In this document: positions 15,353-23,015 of the stretch, in pieces
Position numbering within the stretch: position 1 is the first letter of the stretch
How the letters are laid out: each line of letters starts with the position of its first letter
NCBI GenBank assembly: GCA_032123035.1
Contig: JAQBFV010000153.1
Coordinates: forward strand, 1-29,871
DNA from: SG8-41 sp032123035
GTDB lineage: Bacteria > Pseudomonadota > Gammaproteobacteria > Burkholderiales > SG8-41
Direction of reading: 5' to 3'
Length of the DNA stretch: 29,871 nucleotides
Notes under the pieces: model-generated
Database searches by the model: none
Told to the model about the DNA's origin: nothing
Seen by the model: the letters and a program-made list of their open reading frames with translations, nothing else
Made by a program: the position numbers and the translations under genes

Positions 15353-16475
15353 TCGAAACCTCGACCATCATCCCGGGGCGCAGCGCGAGGTCCTTCTTGT
15401 CGAGACGGATACGCACCGGCAGGCGCTGCGTGATCTTGGTGAAATTTCCGCTCGGGTTGGGATCGGGCAGGAGCGCGAACTTACTGGTCGCCGTCCGCCC
15501 GATCCGGAAGACCTCTCCCTCGTACACCTTCCCGGGATAGGCGTCGACGCGGACCTCCGCCTTCATGCCGGGCTTCAACAGCCGCACCTCCGTTTCCTTC
15601 ACGTTCGCCTCGACCCAGATCTCGTCGGGATCGTGGAACATGAGAATGCGCTGTCCGGGAGACACGTGCTCGCCCTGGCGCACGAAGGTCATCACGACCC
15701 GGCCCTCGGCCGGGCTCAGGATAGTGCGGTCGGCGATGTCGATATCGCGCCGGCGGATCTCGGCGCGAATTTCATCAGCCTGATACGCGAGGACCGAGAG
15801 CTGGTGCACCATCACCTGGAGTTGGCGGCGGCTGCCGCCGGCTGCTGCCAGCGTGCCGCGCACAGCGGCCACCTCGGCTTGCGCCTTGCGGTGGCTTTCC
15901 TGGACCTGGTGATAGGCGCTGCGCGCGCGCTCCAGCGCCTGTGGGGAGACCCATTTCGCGGCAGCCAGCTCCTCGGCCCGTTCAAAGTCGTAGCGCGCCT
16001 GCTTGAGCTGCACGGCGAGGGAGGCGACCTGCGCTTCCGCCGCGGCAAGGAGGTTCGTCTCGCTCTGATACTTGCCGAGGGTTTCCTCGTCAACCTGCCC
16101 GGTTTGCGCCTTGACCGCCTCCATCTGGTTCTCGATCGCCTTGAGCTTTGCGACGAGGACCTCGCGTTGCAGGATCGAATCCCGCTCGTCGACGCGAGCG
16201 AGCAGCTGTCCTTTCTTCACCCGGTCCCCTTCGATCACGGGCAGTTCGGTGACCCACCCCGAAACTCGGCTCGAGACCGTCATGACCTCGCCATCGATTC
16301 GCGCGTCATCCAAGTAGACATGAGTCCACCGGTTGTACATCCAGTGCGCGACCGATGCAGCGAGCAATACGACAGCCACCCCCACCAGCAGGACTTTGCC
16401 GCGCCCGGAAAAACTCGCGTTGGCGCGCGCCGTGCCCCGGTGCGCGTGAGCGGAATCAGACTCGTTGGTTGCCAT
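15333..16475 (-). CDS. HlyD/EmrA-type membrane fusion protein
   Basis: 380 residues from ATG 16475 (MATNESDSAH); the frame extends 65 codons upstream without family similarity. One N-terminal membrane anchor (about 28-44, VLLVGVAVVLLAASVAH) follows a polar tail. A biotinyl-lipoyl-like half domain (ARIDGEVMTVSSRVSGWVTEL, VKKGQLLARVD) comes next, then a long alpha-helical hairpin (about 95-210), the second lipoyl half (ILSPAEGRVVMTFVRQGEHV) and beta-barrel strands (FHDPDEIWVEANVKETEVRLL). This is the EmrA layout and normal length. It is encoded first and overlaps the permease gene, so the two are coupled. No strong Shine-Dalgarno sequence is visible. Confidence 0.93.
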   Translation of the reverse strand: MATNESDSAHAHRGTARANASFSGRGKVLLVGVAVVLLAASVAHWMYNRWTHVYLDDARIDGEVMTVSSRVSGWVTELPVIEGDRVKKGQLLARVDERDSILQREVLVAKLKAIENQMEAVKAQTGQVDEETLGKYQSETNLLAAAEAQVASLAVQLKQARYDFERAEELAAAKWVSPQALERARSAYHQVQESHRKAQAEVAAVRGTLAAAGGSRRQLQVMVHQLSVLAYQADEIRAEIRRRDIDIADRTILSPAEGRVVMTFVRQGEHVSPGQRILMFHDPDEIWVEANVKETEVRLLKPGMKAEVRVDAYPGKVYEGEVFRIGRTATSKFALLPDPNPSGNFTKITQRLPVRIRLDKKDLALRPGMMVEVSIAIRHN

Positions 16476-16872
16476 GGAACTTCGTGTCGCTGCAAGGAGC
16501 CGGACGGACAGCCCGGTCGGGAATGCGACAAGTTTAGGGCAGGCGCACGGCGGCGGGCGAGGGAGATTCCAATATGTGGCCAAATAATTGGCCGGGATCG
16601 GCCCCAGGTCCCGGGGAAGAAGCGCAACGCACGGCGGGCGACGAAGTGAAGAGGTGATGGAGTGCCGCAACCGGCACCCCCGACGAACGGGGCCAGCCTT
16701 GGTTGTCTACCATCTGGAAATTTTTTTGCGGCCGCATTAAGGTGATAACCCTACGAAGCCTGCTGCGCTGACCGGCCCAGGCTCGACCTCGCTACACCGT
16801 CCCGATTGAGGTGGCTATACCCGACCCGCACGCGGGTAACGCGTGCTGCAGCATCTCTGTAAAGGAGAACCC
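16476..16872. other. Intergenic region upstream of divergent efflux and CMD genes, with a palindrome
   Basis: No gene is supported in this 397-bp gap. It holds a perfect dyad GGCCAA-N4-TTGGCC at 16578-16593, about 100 bp upstream of the efflux adaptor start, which could be a regulator site, and a GC-rich stretch CACGC/GCGTG near 16833-16849 before the CMD gene. Unusually for this window, no GTGA array is present here, as expected for a purely divergent gap. Confidence 0.5.
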
Positions 16873-17250
16873 ATGGACAAGAAGTTATTGGACGAAGGCT
16901 TGGCCGTACGCCGCGACGTGCTCGGCGCGGGGTACGTCGATCAGAACATGAAGAACGCCGACAGCTTCAACAAGCTGTTTCAGGACCTGGTGAGCGAGTA
17001 CTGCTGGGGTGTGTGCTGGACCGACAAAACGCTCAGCCGGCGCGAGCGCAGCATCCTCAACCTGGGCATGATCGCGGCGCTCGGGAAGATGCACGAGTTC
17101 GAGCTGCATTTTCGCGCCGCCCTGGGCAATGGGCTCACCGAAGACGAGCTGCGCTCGGTGCTGACCCAGATCGCGGTGTATTGCGGAATCCCGGTGGGAG
17201 TCGATTGCTTCCGATCGGCGCGGAAGGTGCTTGCTGAATTGAAGAAGTGA
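16873..17250 (+). CDS. Carboxymuconolactone decarboxylase family protein
   Basis: 125 residues from ATG 16873 with AAAGGAG upstream. RRDVLGAGYVDQNMKNADSFNKLFQDLVSEYCWG matches the start of 4-carboxymuconolactone decarboxylase (PcaC), and the central TLSRRERSILNLGMIAALGKMHEFELHF and the VYCGIPVGVDCFR end fit the AhpD-like all-helical fold. A PcaC would decarboxylate gamma-carboxymuconolactone in the protocatechuate branch of the beta-ketoadipate pathway. No other pca gene is nearby, so a related CMD-family enzyme is equally possible. Its TGA flows directly into a GTGAC repeat that also supplies the start codon of the next gene. Confidence 0.88.
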   Translation: MDKKLLDEGLAVRRDVLGAGYVDQNMKNADSFNKLFQDLVSEYCWGVCWTDKTLSRRERSILNLGMIAALGKMHEFELHFRAALGNGLTEDELRSVLTQIAVYCGIPVGVDCFRSARKVLAELKK

Positions 17251-17272
17251 TGAGTGACGGGTGACGGGTGAC
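17248..17272 (+). repeat. GTGAC array between the CMD gene and tspO
   Basis: TGATGAGTGACGGGTGACGG continues with another GTGAC. It begins at the TGA of the CMD gene, and its last GTG (17268) is the probable start codon of the TspO gene. Units have period 7-8. Confidence 0.85.
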
Positions 17273-17786
17273 AAAGGCGGAACGGGCCTTGGTTGAAGCG
17301 CTTGAGCGGGTCGCGCGCCATCGCGACGTAGCGGGATTGCTGGCGTTTCTCGTCATCTGCCTGGGTGTCTCCGTGGCCGGCGGCGCGGCGACCGCGAGCA
17401 GCGTCGGCACCTGGTATCAGACGCTGCAGAAGCCGCCGTTCAATCCCCCGGACGGGCTCTTCGCGCCGGTGTGGACTGCGCTCTACATCATGATGGCCGT
17501 TGCCGGTTGGCGGGTGTGGCGCGCGCACGGCCTGCGCGGGGCGCGCACGGCCATGACGCTGTTCGGTGTACAGCTCGCGCTGAATCTCGCCTGGTCGTTC
17601 GTGTTCTTCGGCTACCGGCTGATCGGCGCGGCAATGCTCGAGATCACCGTGCTGCTCGTAGCGATCGTGGCAACGATGATCCTGTTCTGGAAGCACGATC
17701 GTGTGGCGGGGATGCTTTTCATTCCCTATGCCGGCTGGGTCGGCTTCGCGACGATCCTCAATCTCGCGCTGTGGCGGCTCAACTAA
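17268..17786 (+). CDS. tspO: TspO/MBR family membrane protein
   Basis: 172 residues, five hydrophobic segments, a tryptophan-rich inner-membrane protein that binds porphyrins and related tetrapyrroles. Motifs: SSVGTWYQTLQKPPFNPPDG (about 45-64), APVWTALYIMMAVAGWRVW (67-85), ALNLAWSFVFFGY (104-116) and the WVGFATILNLALWRLN end. The GTG start at 17268 is inside the repeat array, and no other suitable start precedes TM1, so translation may be coupled to the CMD gene 18 bp upstream. An N-terminal extension of about 20 residues precedes TM1, somewhat longer than usual. TspO proteins are linked to oxygen, light or stress responses; no pigment genes are here to refine this. Confidence 0.93.
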   Translation: MTKAERALVEALERVARHRDVAGLLAFLVICLGVSVAGGAATASSVGTWYQTLQKPPFNPPDGLFAPVWTALYIMMAVAGWRVWRAHGLRGARTAMTLFGVQLALNLAWSFVFFGYRLIGAAMLEITVLLVAIVATMILFWKHDRVAGMLFIPYAGWVGFATILNLALWRLN

Positions 17787-17810
17787 GAGCGCCTCACAAA
17801 ATAAGAAATA

Positions 17811-17909
17811 TTAGCCGCAGATAAACGCGGATAAATTTGGGTTGTTAAACGGGGTCCGATTCACGATTTACGATTCACGGAAGTTCGGGCCCATTCACCA
17901 TTCACGGTC
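17811..17909 (+). repeat. Composite intergenic element A, copy 2
   Basis: TTAGCCGCAGATAAACGCGG, AAATTTGGGTTGTTAAACGG, GGTCCGATTCACGATT, TACGATTCACGGAA and CCATTCACCATTCACGG. The core 17833-17905 is nearly identical to 7221-7286 in the opposite orientation, but carries one extra CACGATT unit. It sits between convergent tspO and the Bug gene; the latter would transcribe it as GTGAATGG words after its terminator. Confidence 0.92.
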
Positions 17910-17922
17910 GTGATCGGCGGGC

Positions 17923-17952
17923 AAAAAAACGCCCGCTGCGGCAGCGGGCGTT
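17923..17952 (-). terminator. Rho-independent terminator of the Bug-family gene
   Basis: On the minus strand a GC-rich hairpin of GCCCGCT paired with AGCGGGC (up to 11 pairs counting the flanking bases, tiny loop) is followed directly by seven Ts, 24 bp past the stop codon of the gene at 17976. The clearest intrinsic terminator in the window. Confidence 0.9.
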
Positions 17953-17975
17953 ATCTGAAGCCTGCGCGACGAAAA

Positions 17976-18938
17976 TCAACGTGCCTGCTTGATGTTCGCC
18001 TTTTTCATCACGCCCCTCCATTTGTTCACGTCGCGCTTGACGAAGCCGTACATCTGCGACGGAGGGCCGCCGGCGGGTTCCAGTCCTTCGACTCTCAACC
18101 GGCGCTTCATTTCGGGCGTGTTCACCAGCTTCCCAATCTCCCTGTTCCAGAGCGCGACGACGCTCTTTGGCATGCCTTTCGGACCCCACATGCCGTACCA
18201 GTGCGTGATCTGGAAGGCGGGGACGGTCTCGCTGACGCTTGGCAGGTCAGGCAGCAGGGGTGAGCGCTTGGGCGTAGTAATTCCGAGCGCGCGCAACCGC
18301 CCCGACTTCAGGTGCGGCAAGGTCGGAACCAGGCTGGTGAAGCTCATATGCACCTCGCCGCCTATGACCGCCCTCAACGCCGGACCCCCGCCCTTGAAGG
18401 GAATATGAACCAGCTTCGTTCCGGTCAACAGGTTGAAGTACTCGGTCCCCAGGTGATTCACGGCGCCGGTGCCGGCCGTGGCGTAGTTGAGCTGGCCCGG
18501 TCTGGCCTTCTCATAGGCAATGAGCTCCGAGACGCTTTTCGCCGGAATCGAAGGGTTGATCGACATGACCAGTCCCACCGTGCCGATCAGGACGATCGGC
18601 GTGATGCCATCCACGGGATCGTAGTCCAGCTTGCGGTACGCCCCGCTCGCCGTGTAACTGCTGGAGACCATGATGATCGTGTAGCCATCGGGTGGCGCGT
18701 GTGCGGCGAGCTTGTTGCCAATCGAGCCGCCGGCGCCCGGCCGGTTATCGACCACTACCGTCTCTCCGATCGATTTTCCCACCGGTATCGACAGGAGGCG
18801 CGACATGATGTCCGTGCCGCCACCGGGTGAAAAAGGCACGATCAAACGTATCGGCTTGGTCGGATACTTCTGGGCCACCGCGGTCGGGGTCAGGACAGAA
18901 GCAAGAATGGCGGCAACCAATAAAAGTGCGGTTCTCAT
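17976..18938 (-). CDS. Tripartite tricarboxylate transporter (Bug/TctC) family substrate-binding protein
   Basis: 320 residues with a strong Shine-Dalgarno sequence (AAGGAGGAG) before ATG 18938. A signal peptide (MRTALLLVAAILASVLTPTA, cleavage at VAQ about 23) exports it to the periplasm. The diagnostic start KYPTKPIRLIVPFSPGGGTDIMSRLL, VVDNRPGAGGSIGNKLAAHAPPDGYTI (about 62-88) and LNYATAGTGAVNHLGTEYF (about 155-173) are typical of the large Bug family of betaproteobacteria. It is an orphan: no TctA/TctB membrane genes are nearby, as is usual for Bug proteins. Ligands are usually carboxylates or aromatic acids. A terminator follows and no operon partner is seen. Confidence 0.95.
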   Translation of the reverse strand: MRTALLLVAAILASVLTPTAVAQKYPTKPIRLIVPFSPGGGTDIMSRLLSIPVGKSIGETVVVDNRPGAGGSIGNKLAAHAPPDGYTIIMVSSSYTASGAYRKLDYDPVDGITPIVLIGTVGLVMSINPSIPAKSVSELIAYEKARPGQLNYATAGTGAVNHLGTEYFNLLTGTKLVHIPFKGGGPALRAVIGGEVHMSFTSLVPTLPHLKSGRLRALGITTPKRSPLLPDLPSVSETVPAFQITHWYGMWGPKGMPKSVVALWNREIGKLVNTPEMKRRLRVEGLEPAGGPPSQMYGFVKRDVNKWRGVMKKANIKQAR

Positions 18939-19153
18939 CTACTCCTCCTTAAACGAAACGAAGTCAAAATATCCGGCATTGGCGTTGCGGCGGTGTGCGC
19001 CCAAGGGGGGTCGCGGCGCGCTCTTTGAGCTCGGAATTTGCTAGAGCACCTTTAACATATCACAGCGCGCCGAAACACGCCGGACGCTGGGACAGGCCCC
19101 GTAAGATCAATAACCGGTGCCAGAGCTTGAGCGGTTCCTGGAAAGCCATTCAT

Positions 19154-21103
19154 TCAGCCGGTTGCAGCCGTGCGCAGCTCCTCGAAGACCTCGGGATTGG
19201 CGAGGCCGCCAAGATCGCCGAGATCGTCGTGTGCAAGCACCGCGCGCACCAGGCGGCGCATGATCTTCTGGTTGCGCGTCTTCGGGAGATCGGAAACGAG
19301 CAGCACGCGGCGCGGGCGATAGGGGGCGCCGAAGCGGGTGGCAAGGCAGTCGGAGATTGCGCGCTGCAGGCTGTCCTCTTCGCCAGCGAGCGGCGCGGGC
19401 ACGCAAACGCACACCAGCGCTGAGCCGGTTATGCGATCGGGGACGCCGACCACCGCCGCTTCGGTGACGAGTCCTGATTCCATCAGCACGGCCTCGATCT
19501 CCGCCGGGCCGGTGCGCTTGCCCGCGAGCTTTATGGTGTCATCGGAGCGGCCAAGCAGATACCAGAGGCCATCTTCGTCGCGCACCGCAAGATCGCCCTG
19601 CGTCCAGACGCCCGGGATTCTGCGCCAATAGCTCTCGAGATAGCGCTCCGGGTCGCGCCAAAGCCCGCGGGTGAGACCGATCGAAGGCGCGCGCAGCACG
19701 AGTTCCCCCATCTGTCCGGGTGGGCAGGGGCGGCCGGCTGCGTCGACGATATCCGCGCCAGCGCCCGGCACGGGGCTCCCGAACGCGCACGGCTTCAGCG
19801 GCCGATGGAAACTCCCGATGAGGTTGGCGCCGCCGCATTCGGTGCCGCCGCCGAAGTTGAGGATGGGAATTCGGCGCTGGCACACATGCTCGAAGAACCA
19901 CATCCATGCTTCCTCGTCCCACGGCTCGCCCGATGAAATGGTCGCGCGCAACGAGCCAAGATCGAAGCGGCCAACGACATCCGGATGCTTGCGCATGAGC
20001 TGTCGCACCGCCGTTGGCACGGTGCCAAGCATCGTGACGCGGTGCTTTTCCACGAGGCGCCACTGGCGCCCGGAATCGGGATAGTCCGGCACCCCCTCCG
20101 CGAGCACCAGGGTCGCGCCCACGAGCGCGGCGGTGACGATGATCTTGGGTCCCGCGACCCAGCCGATGTCGCTCAGCCACATGAGGCGGTCCTCGGGCTT
20201 GAGGTCGAGGCACAGGCCGACATCGAGCAGGTTTTTCGCCATCACGCCGCAATGCGTGTGAACGGTGCCTTTGGCGCGGCCGGTCGTGCCGGAGGTGTAC
20301 ATAAGCATTACCGGGGCCTCGGCCGGCATCGTCTCGATGAGCGCGGTCCGGGGCTGGTCGGCGACAAGGTCCGCCCACCACACGTCGCGACCCGGCCGCA
20401 TCGCGGTCTCACCGCCGCCATGTTTGAGGACGACCACCGTGTGCAAGGCCGGCGCATCAGCCCCGGCCTCATCCAGCGTTGCTTTCATCGCGGCACGCTT
20501 GCCGCGCCGCCACCCGCTGTCCACGGTGATCACGGCCTTCGCGCCGCCGTCCTGCAGCCGGTCGAGAATCGGGCGCGGCCCGAAACCGGAGAAGAGCGGC
20601 ATCGCGATCGCGCCGATCCTGGCGATGGCGAAGAACGCGGCCGCCACCTCCGGCAACATCGGCATATATAGGGCGATGACGTCTCCGCGCCCTAGGCCGC
20701 GGGCGCTCAGGCCGTTCGCAAGGCGAGACGTTTCGGCGTCGAGCTGCGAGTAGCTCCAGCGTCGTTCCTCTCCGTTCTCTCCTTCCCAGATGACGGCGGT
20801 GCGCGACCACGTGCCTGTGTCCCGATGCCGGTGGAGGCAGTTCGTCACGAGGTTCGTCTCGCCCCCCACGCACCAGCGCGGCCACTCGATGCCGCGGCTG
20901 ATATCAAGAATCTGGGTGTATGGCCTCTCGAAACGCACGTCAAAGAACTTCAGCACGGCATCCCACAGCCACCGCGGGTCGCGGTCGGCACGCTCGAGCA
21001 GCGCGGCGAAATCTGCCAGCCCCTGCGCACGCAGGAATGCTGTCATCGCGGTCTTCTCCAGGAGCTCAGGCGTTGGCTGCCAGACGAAACGGTCGCGCGT
21101 CAT
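19154..21103 (-). CDS. AMP-forming acyl-CoA synthetase (acetyl/acetoacetyl-CoA synthetase-like)
   Basis: 649 residues from ATG 21103 (MTRDRFVWQPTPE); ATG 21139 is also possible, and neither has a strong ribosome site. The N-terminal ACAS_N-like region is at about 35-95. The P-loop YTSGTTGRAKG lies at 269-279, and LMWLSDIGWVAGPKIIV and the downstream adenylate motifs are intact. K613 in PKTRNQKIMRR matches the acetylation-sensitive catalytic lysine. The family makes acyl-CoA from a carboxylate, ATP and CoA; the specificity is unclear, and size and layout are closer to acetoacetyl- or propionyl-CoA synthetases than to benzoate-CoA ligases. It stands alone between the Bug gene and repeat DNA. 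A link with catabolism of the same compounds is inference. Confidence 0.92.
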   Translation of the reverse strand: MTRDRFVWQPTPELLEKTAMTAFLRAQGLADFAALLERADRDPRWLWDAVLKFFDVRFERPYTQILDISRGIEWPRWCVGGETNLVTNCLHRHRDTGTWSRTAVIWEGENGEERRWSYSQLDAETSRLANGLSARGLGRGDVIALYMPMLPEVAAAFFAIARIGAIAMPLFSGFGPRPILDRLQDGGAKAVITVDSGWRRGKRAAMKATLDEAGADAPALHTVVVLKHGGGETAMRPGRDVWWADLVADQPRTALIETMPAEAPVMLMYTSGTTGRAKGTVHTHCGVMAKNLLDVGLCLDLKPEDRLMWLSDIGWVAGPKIIVTAALVGATLVLAEGVPDYPDSGRQWRLVEKHRVTMLGTVPTAVRQLMRKHPDVVGRFDLGSLRATISSGEPWDEEAWMWFFEHVCQRRIPILNFGGGTECGGANLIGSFHRPLKPCAFGSPVPGAGADIVDAAGRPCPPGQMGELVLRAPSIGLTRGLWRDPERYLESYWRRIPGVWTQGDLAVRDEDGLWYLLGRSDDTIKLAGKRTGPAEIEAVLMESGLVTEAAVVGVPDRITGSALVCVCVPAPLAGEEDSLQRAISDCLATRFGAPYRPRRVLLVSDLPKTRNQKIMRRLVRAVLAHDDLGDLGGLANPEVFEELRTAATG

Positions 21104-21265
21104 CGGGTGTTGCTCGATCCGGGGGCGAAATCCGATCATGGTAACTGAACTCGCCGCCGGCGCTTCATGATGGCCGTGACGGGGACGCGGTATTTCCGCT
21201 ACCCTCATTGCGAGGCGCCGAGTGTGGTGTGTGGGGGGGGCTGTGTGACTGGAACCTAGCTCAAA

Positions 21266-21374
21266 AACCGGATTACAGCCACCGATGCACGCCGGTAAAC
21301 GCCGATGAGATCGAAAAACGATGATTTCCCGAACTTTTCTATCGGCGTTCATCTGCGTTTATCTGCGGCTAATG
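21266..21374. repeat. Inverted pair of GCCGATGA / TCATCTGCG word blocks
   Basis: Left arm: ACCGATGCACGCCGGTAAAC and GCCGATGAGA. Right arm: ATCGGCGTTCATCTGCGTTT and ATCTGCGGCTAATG. The arms pair as CGCCGAT/ATCGGCG and ACGC/GCGT words. The block fills most of the 349-bp gap between the acyl-CoA synthetase and the DUF1330 gene; 21375-21452 shows only a T-rich run and the GAGAGGAGG ribosome site of the next gene. Confidence 0.85.
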
Positions 21375-21452
21375 TTTTTTTGATTTTTGAGGCAGGTTCG
21401 AGTAATGAAGTAATAAGGTGACGGTGACGGGGCGAACGAGAGGAGGTTCACG

Positions 21453-21743
21453 ATGGCAAAGGCATATTGGATCGCGTTCTATCGCGGAATCAAGAACCAG
21501 GAGAAATTCGCAGCGTATGTGAAGTTAGCGCCTCCGGCGATTCAGGCGGCCGGCGGGAAGTTCCTGGTCCGCGGCAACCCGGCGAAGGTCTACGAGGCGG
21601 GCCTCAACCAGCGGGTGGTGATGATCGAGTTTGACAGCCTGCAGCAGGCGATCGCGGCGCACGACGGGGCGGCCTACCAGGAAGCTCTCAAAGTGCTCGG
21701 CGACGCGGTGGATCGAGAGATCAGGATCGTCGAGGCCGTCTAA
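21453..21743 (+). CDS. DUF1330 family small protein
   Basis: 96 residues with a strong GAGAGGAGG ribosome site. KAYWIAFYRGIKNQEKFAAYVKLAPPAIQAAGGKFLVRG (about 3-41) and RVVMIEFDSLQQAIAAHDGAAYQEAL match DUF1330, a ferredoxin-like alpha/beta barrel domain common in proteobacteria with no settled function; related dimeric folds include small monooxygenases and isomerases. It is followed by a GTGAC block and the glutathione S-transferase gene in the same direction, 133 bp on. No catalytic residue can be assigned from sequence alone. Confidence 0.9.
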   Translation: MAKAYWIAFYRGIKNQEKFAAYVKLAPPAIQAAGGKFLVRGNPAKVYEAGLNQRVVMIEFDSLQQAIAAHDGAAYQEALKVLGDAVDREIRIVEAV

Positions 21744-21745
21744 CG

Positions 21746-21843
21746 AGTGACGAGTGACAACTGCCGGTTGACGATTCAAGCTAGTCGGGCGATAACCGAC
21801 GCCAATCGCTTTCCGTTTCACGTTTCACGATTCACGTTTCACG
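21746..21843. repeat. GTGAC...TTTCAC block after the DUF1330 gene
   Basis: CGAGTGACGAGTGAC starts 3 bp after the TAA. The right arm, CGTTTCACGTTTCACGATTC then ACGTTTCACGAGG, ends about 34 bp before the next start codon. Between the arms, about 50 bp has no other feature. Confidence 0.85.
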
Positions 21844-21876
21844 AGGCGTTCTTCACTCTGATGGAGGAGGGCTCAA

Positions 21877-22602
21877 GTGCGCTATGAGTTTTACTACTGG
21901 ATTCACATTCAAGGCCGGGGCGAGTTCGTCCGGCTTGCCCTCGAAGAAGCTGGCGCGGATTACGTCGATGTCGGGCGCGAGTCAGGGCCGGGCATGGGCG
22001 TGGAAGCGATACGGCGTTTCCTGCAGGATCCGAGCGTCGAGCATCCCCCGTATGCGCCGCCGTTTTTGAAGGCCGGCAAGCTCGTGATCGCACAGGCGGC
22101 GAATATCCTCCACTACGTGGGGCCCGGGATCGGGCTTGCGCCGAAGGCGGAGGGACCGCGCCTATGGGCTCATCAACTGCAGCTTACGGTCACGGACTTC
22201 GTGAAGGAGATTCACGACACCCACCACCCGATCGCGAACAGCCTCTATTACGAAGAGCAGAAGCCCGAAGCACTCCGGCGCAGCCAGCGGTTTCTGGCGG
22301 AGCGGCTTCCGAAGTACCTCGGCTATTTCGAGCGTGTCGTGCGGGCGAACGGCCGCGGCTGCATGGTGGGCCGCAGCCTGTCGTACGTGGATCTCTCGAT
22401 GTTCCAGCTCGTGGAGGGACTGCGCTTTGCTTTCCCGCGGAACATGCAGCGGGTCGAGCCCACGTATCCCGGCCTGGTTGCGCTACGCGACAAGGTTGCG
22501 GCGCGGCGCAACACGGCGGCGTACCTGAAGTCCCCGCGCCGCATCCCGTTCAACGACAAGGGGCTGTTCAGGCACTATGCGAAGCTTGATGAAATCTCGT
22601 GA
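21877..22602 (+). CDS. Glutathione S-transferase family protein
   Basis: 241 residues with a GTG start at 21877 preceded by GGAGGAGG. The N-terminal thioredoxin-like half has YYWIHIQGRGEFVRLALEEAGADY (about 6-29), where Y6 or Y7 may be the activating tyrosine, and a cis-Pro region APPFLKAGKLVIAQAANILHYVG (about 60-82). The all-helical C-terminal domain carries the GRSLSYVDLSMFQLVEGL (about 167-184) N-capping motif. The WIHIQGRGEFVRL start resembles sigma-like GSTs. It could conjugate or isomerise electrophilic intermediates such as those from aromatic degradation. A GTGATGGGTGAGG repeat begins at its TGA. Confidence 0.9.
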   Translation: MRYEFYYWIHIQGRGEFVRLALEEAGADYVDVGRESGPGMGVEAIRRFLQDPSVEHPPYAPPFLKAGKLVIAQAANILHYVGPGIGLAPKAEGPRLWAHQLQLTVTDFVKEIHDTHHPIANSLYYEEQKPEALRRSQRFLAERLPKYLGYFERVVRANGRGCMVGRSLSYVDLSMFQLVEGLRFAFPRNMQRVEPTYPGLVALRDKVAARRNTAAYLKSPRRIPFNDKGLFRHYAKLDEIS

Positions 22603-22763
22603 TGGGTGAGGAAAAAAACGCTGGTGACTAGGTGACTAGGTGACTAAGTGACTGAGTGAGGACGAGAGGAGTCTTTCGCGCCGACTTGTTTCACAACCGA
22701 GCAACCTAGTTACTTAGTCACAAGATTTCGTCATCGGTCACAGGTCGCTGGTCACGGCCTTTG
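22602..22763. repeat. GTGACTAG array with a complementary TTAGTCAC arm
   Basis: Beginning at the GST stop (GTGATGGGTGAGG), then (GTGACTAG)2, GTGACTAA, GTGACTGA (22624-22655). The complementary arm AACCTAGTTACTTAGTCAC is at 22703-22721, then CATCGGTCACAGG and TCGCTGGTCACGGCC (to 22758). The 22737-22763 portion shares its flanks with the array at 61-109. Period-8 units put stop codons in all frames. Confidence 0.92.
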
Positions 22764-22839
22764 GAAGGACACTAAGACAACGCCAAGGGCGGACTGAATA
22801 CGGATTTAGACCTAGTAGTCCCGATTTGACCTGACGGGC

Positions 22840-22869
22840 GATGTCCCCTTTCACCCCAAAGCGGACATC
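22840..22869. other. 12-bp stem hairpin near the edge of the foreign-looking segment
   Basis: GATGTCCCCTTT (22840-22851), six-base loop CACCCC, then AAAGCGGACATC (22858-22869): 11 of 12 pairs. No T-run follows, so it is not a standard terminator. It lies just where composition changes from the GC-rich, repeat-bearing DNA to the phosphate-transporter segment. The remainder of 22764-23015 holds no gene. Confidence 0.6.
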
Positions 22870-22924
22870 TCAGAGCGTAGACTTATTGGCAGGCCCTTTG
22901 GGGAGTTAACCGGCGCTGAAACAT

Positions 22925-22956
22925 GAAAAAGAGGCGCGTTTCATGAAATATCGCGC
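22925..22956 (-). terminator. Possible terminator of the phosphate-transporter operon
   Basis: On the minus strand GCGCG pairs with CGCGC around TTTCATGAAA (with an ATA bulge), followed by CTCTTTTT. It lies 60-90 bp past the PiT stop. The stem is short, so confidence is limited. Confidence 0.4.
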
Positions 22957-23015
22957 GGGCACCCTCGGATGGATTTTCCTATCCTTCGCTTAGCATCCGA
23001 TTCTCAGGGTAGGGG

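Noticed and set aside
15339..16649. Long plus-strand frame antisense to the membrane fusion protein
   Set aside because: No recognisable domain, composition typical of an antisense shadow; the minus-strand gene is unambiguous.
16476..16872. tRNA or small RNA gene in the GC-rich gap
   Set aside because: No cloverleaf with a T-loop or CCA-like end could be built; only short dyads are present.
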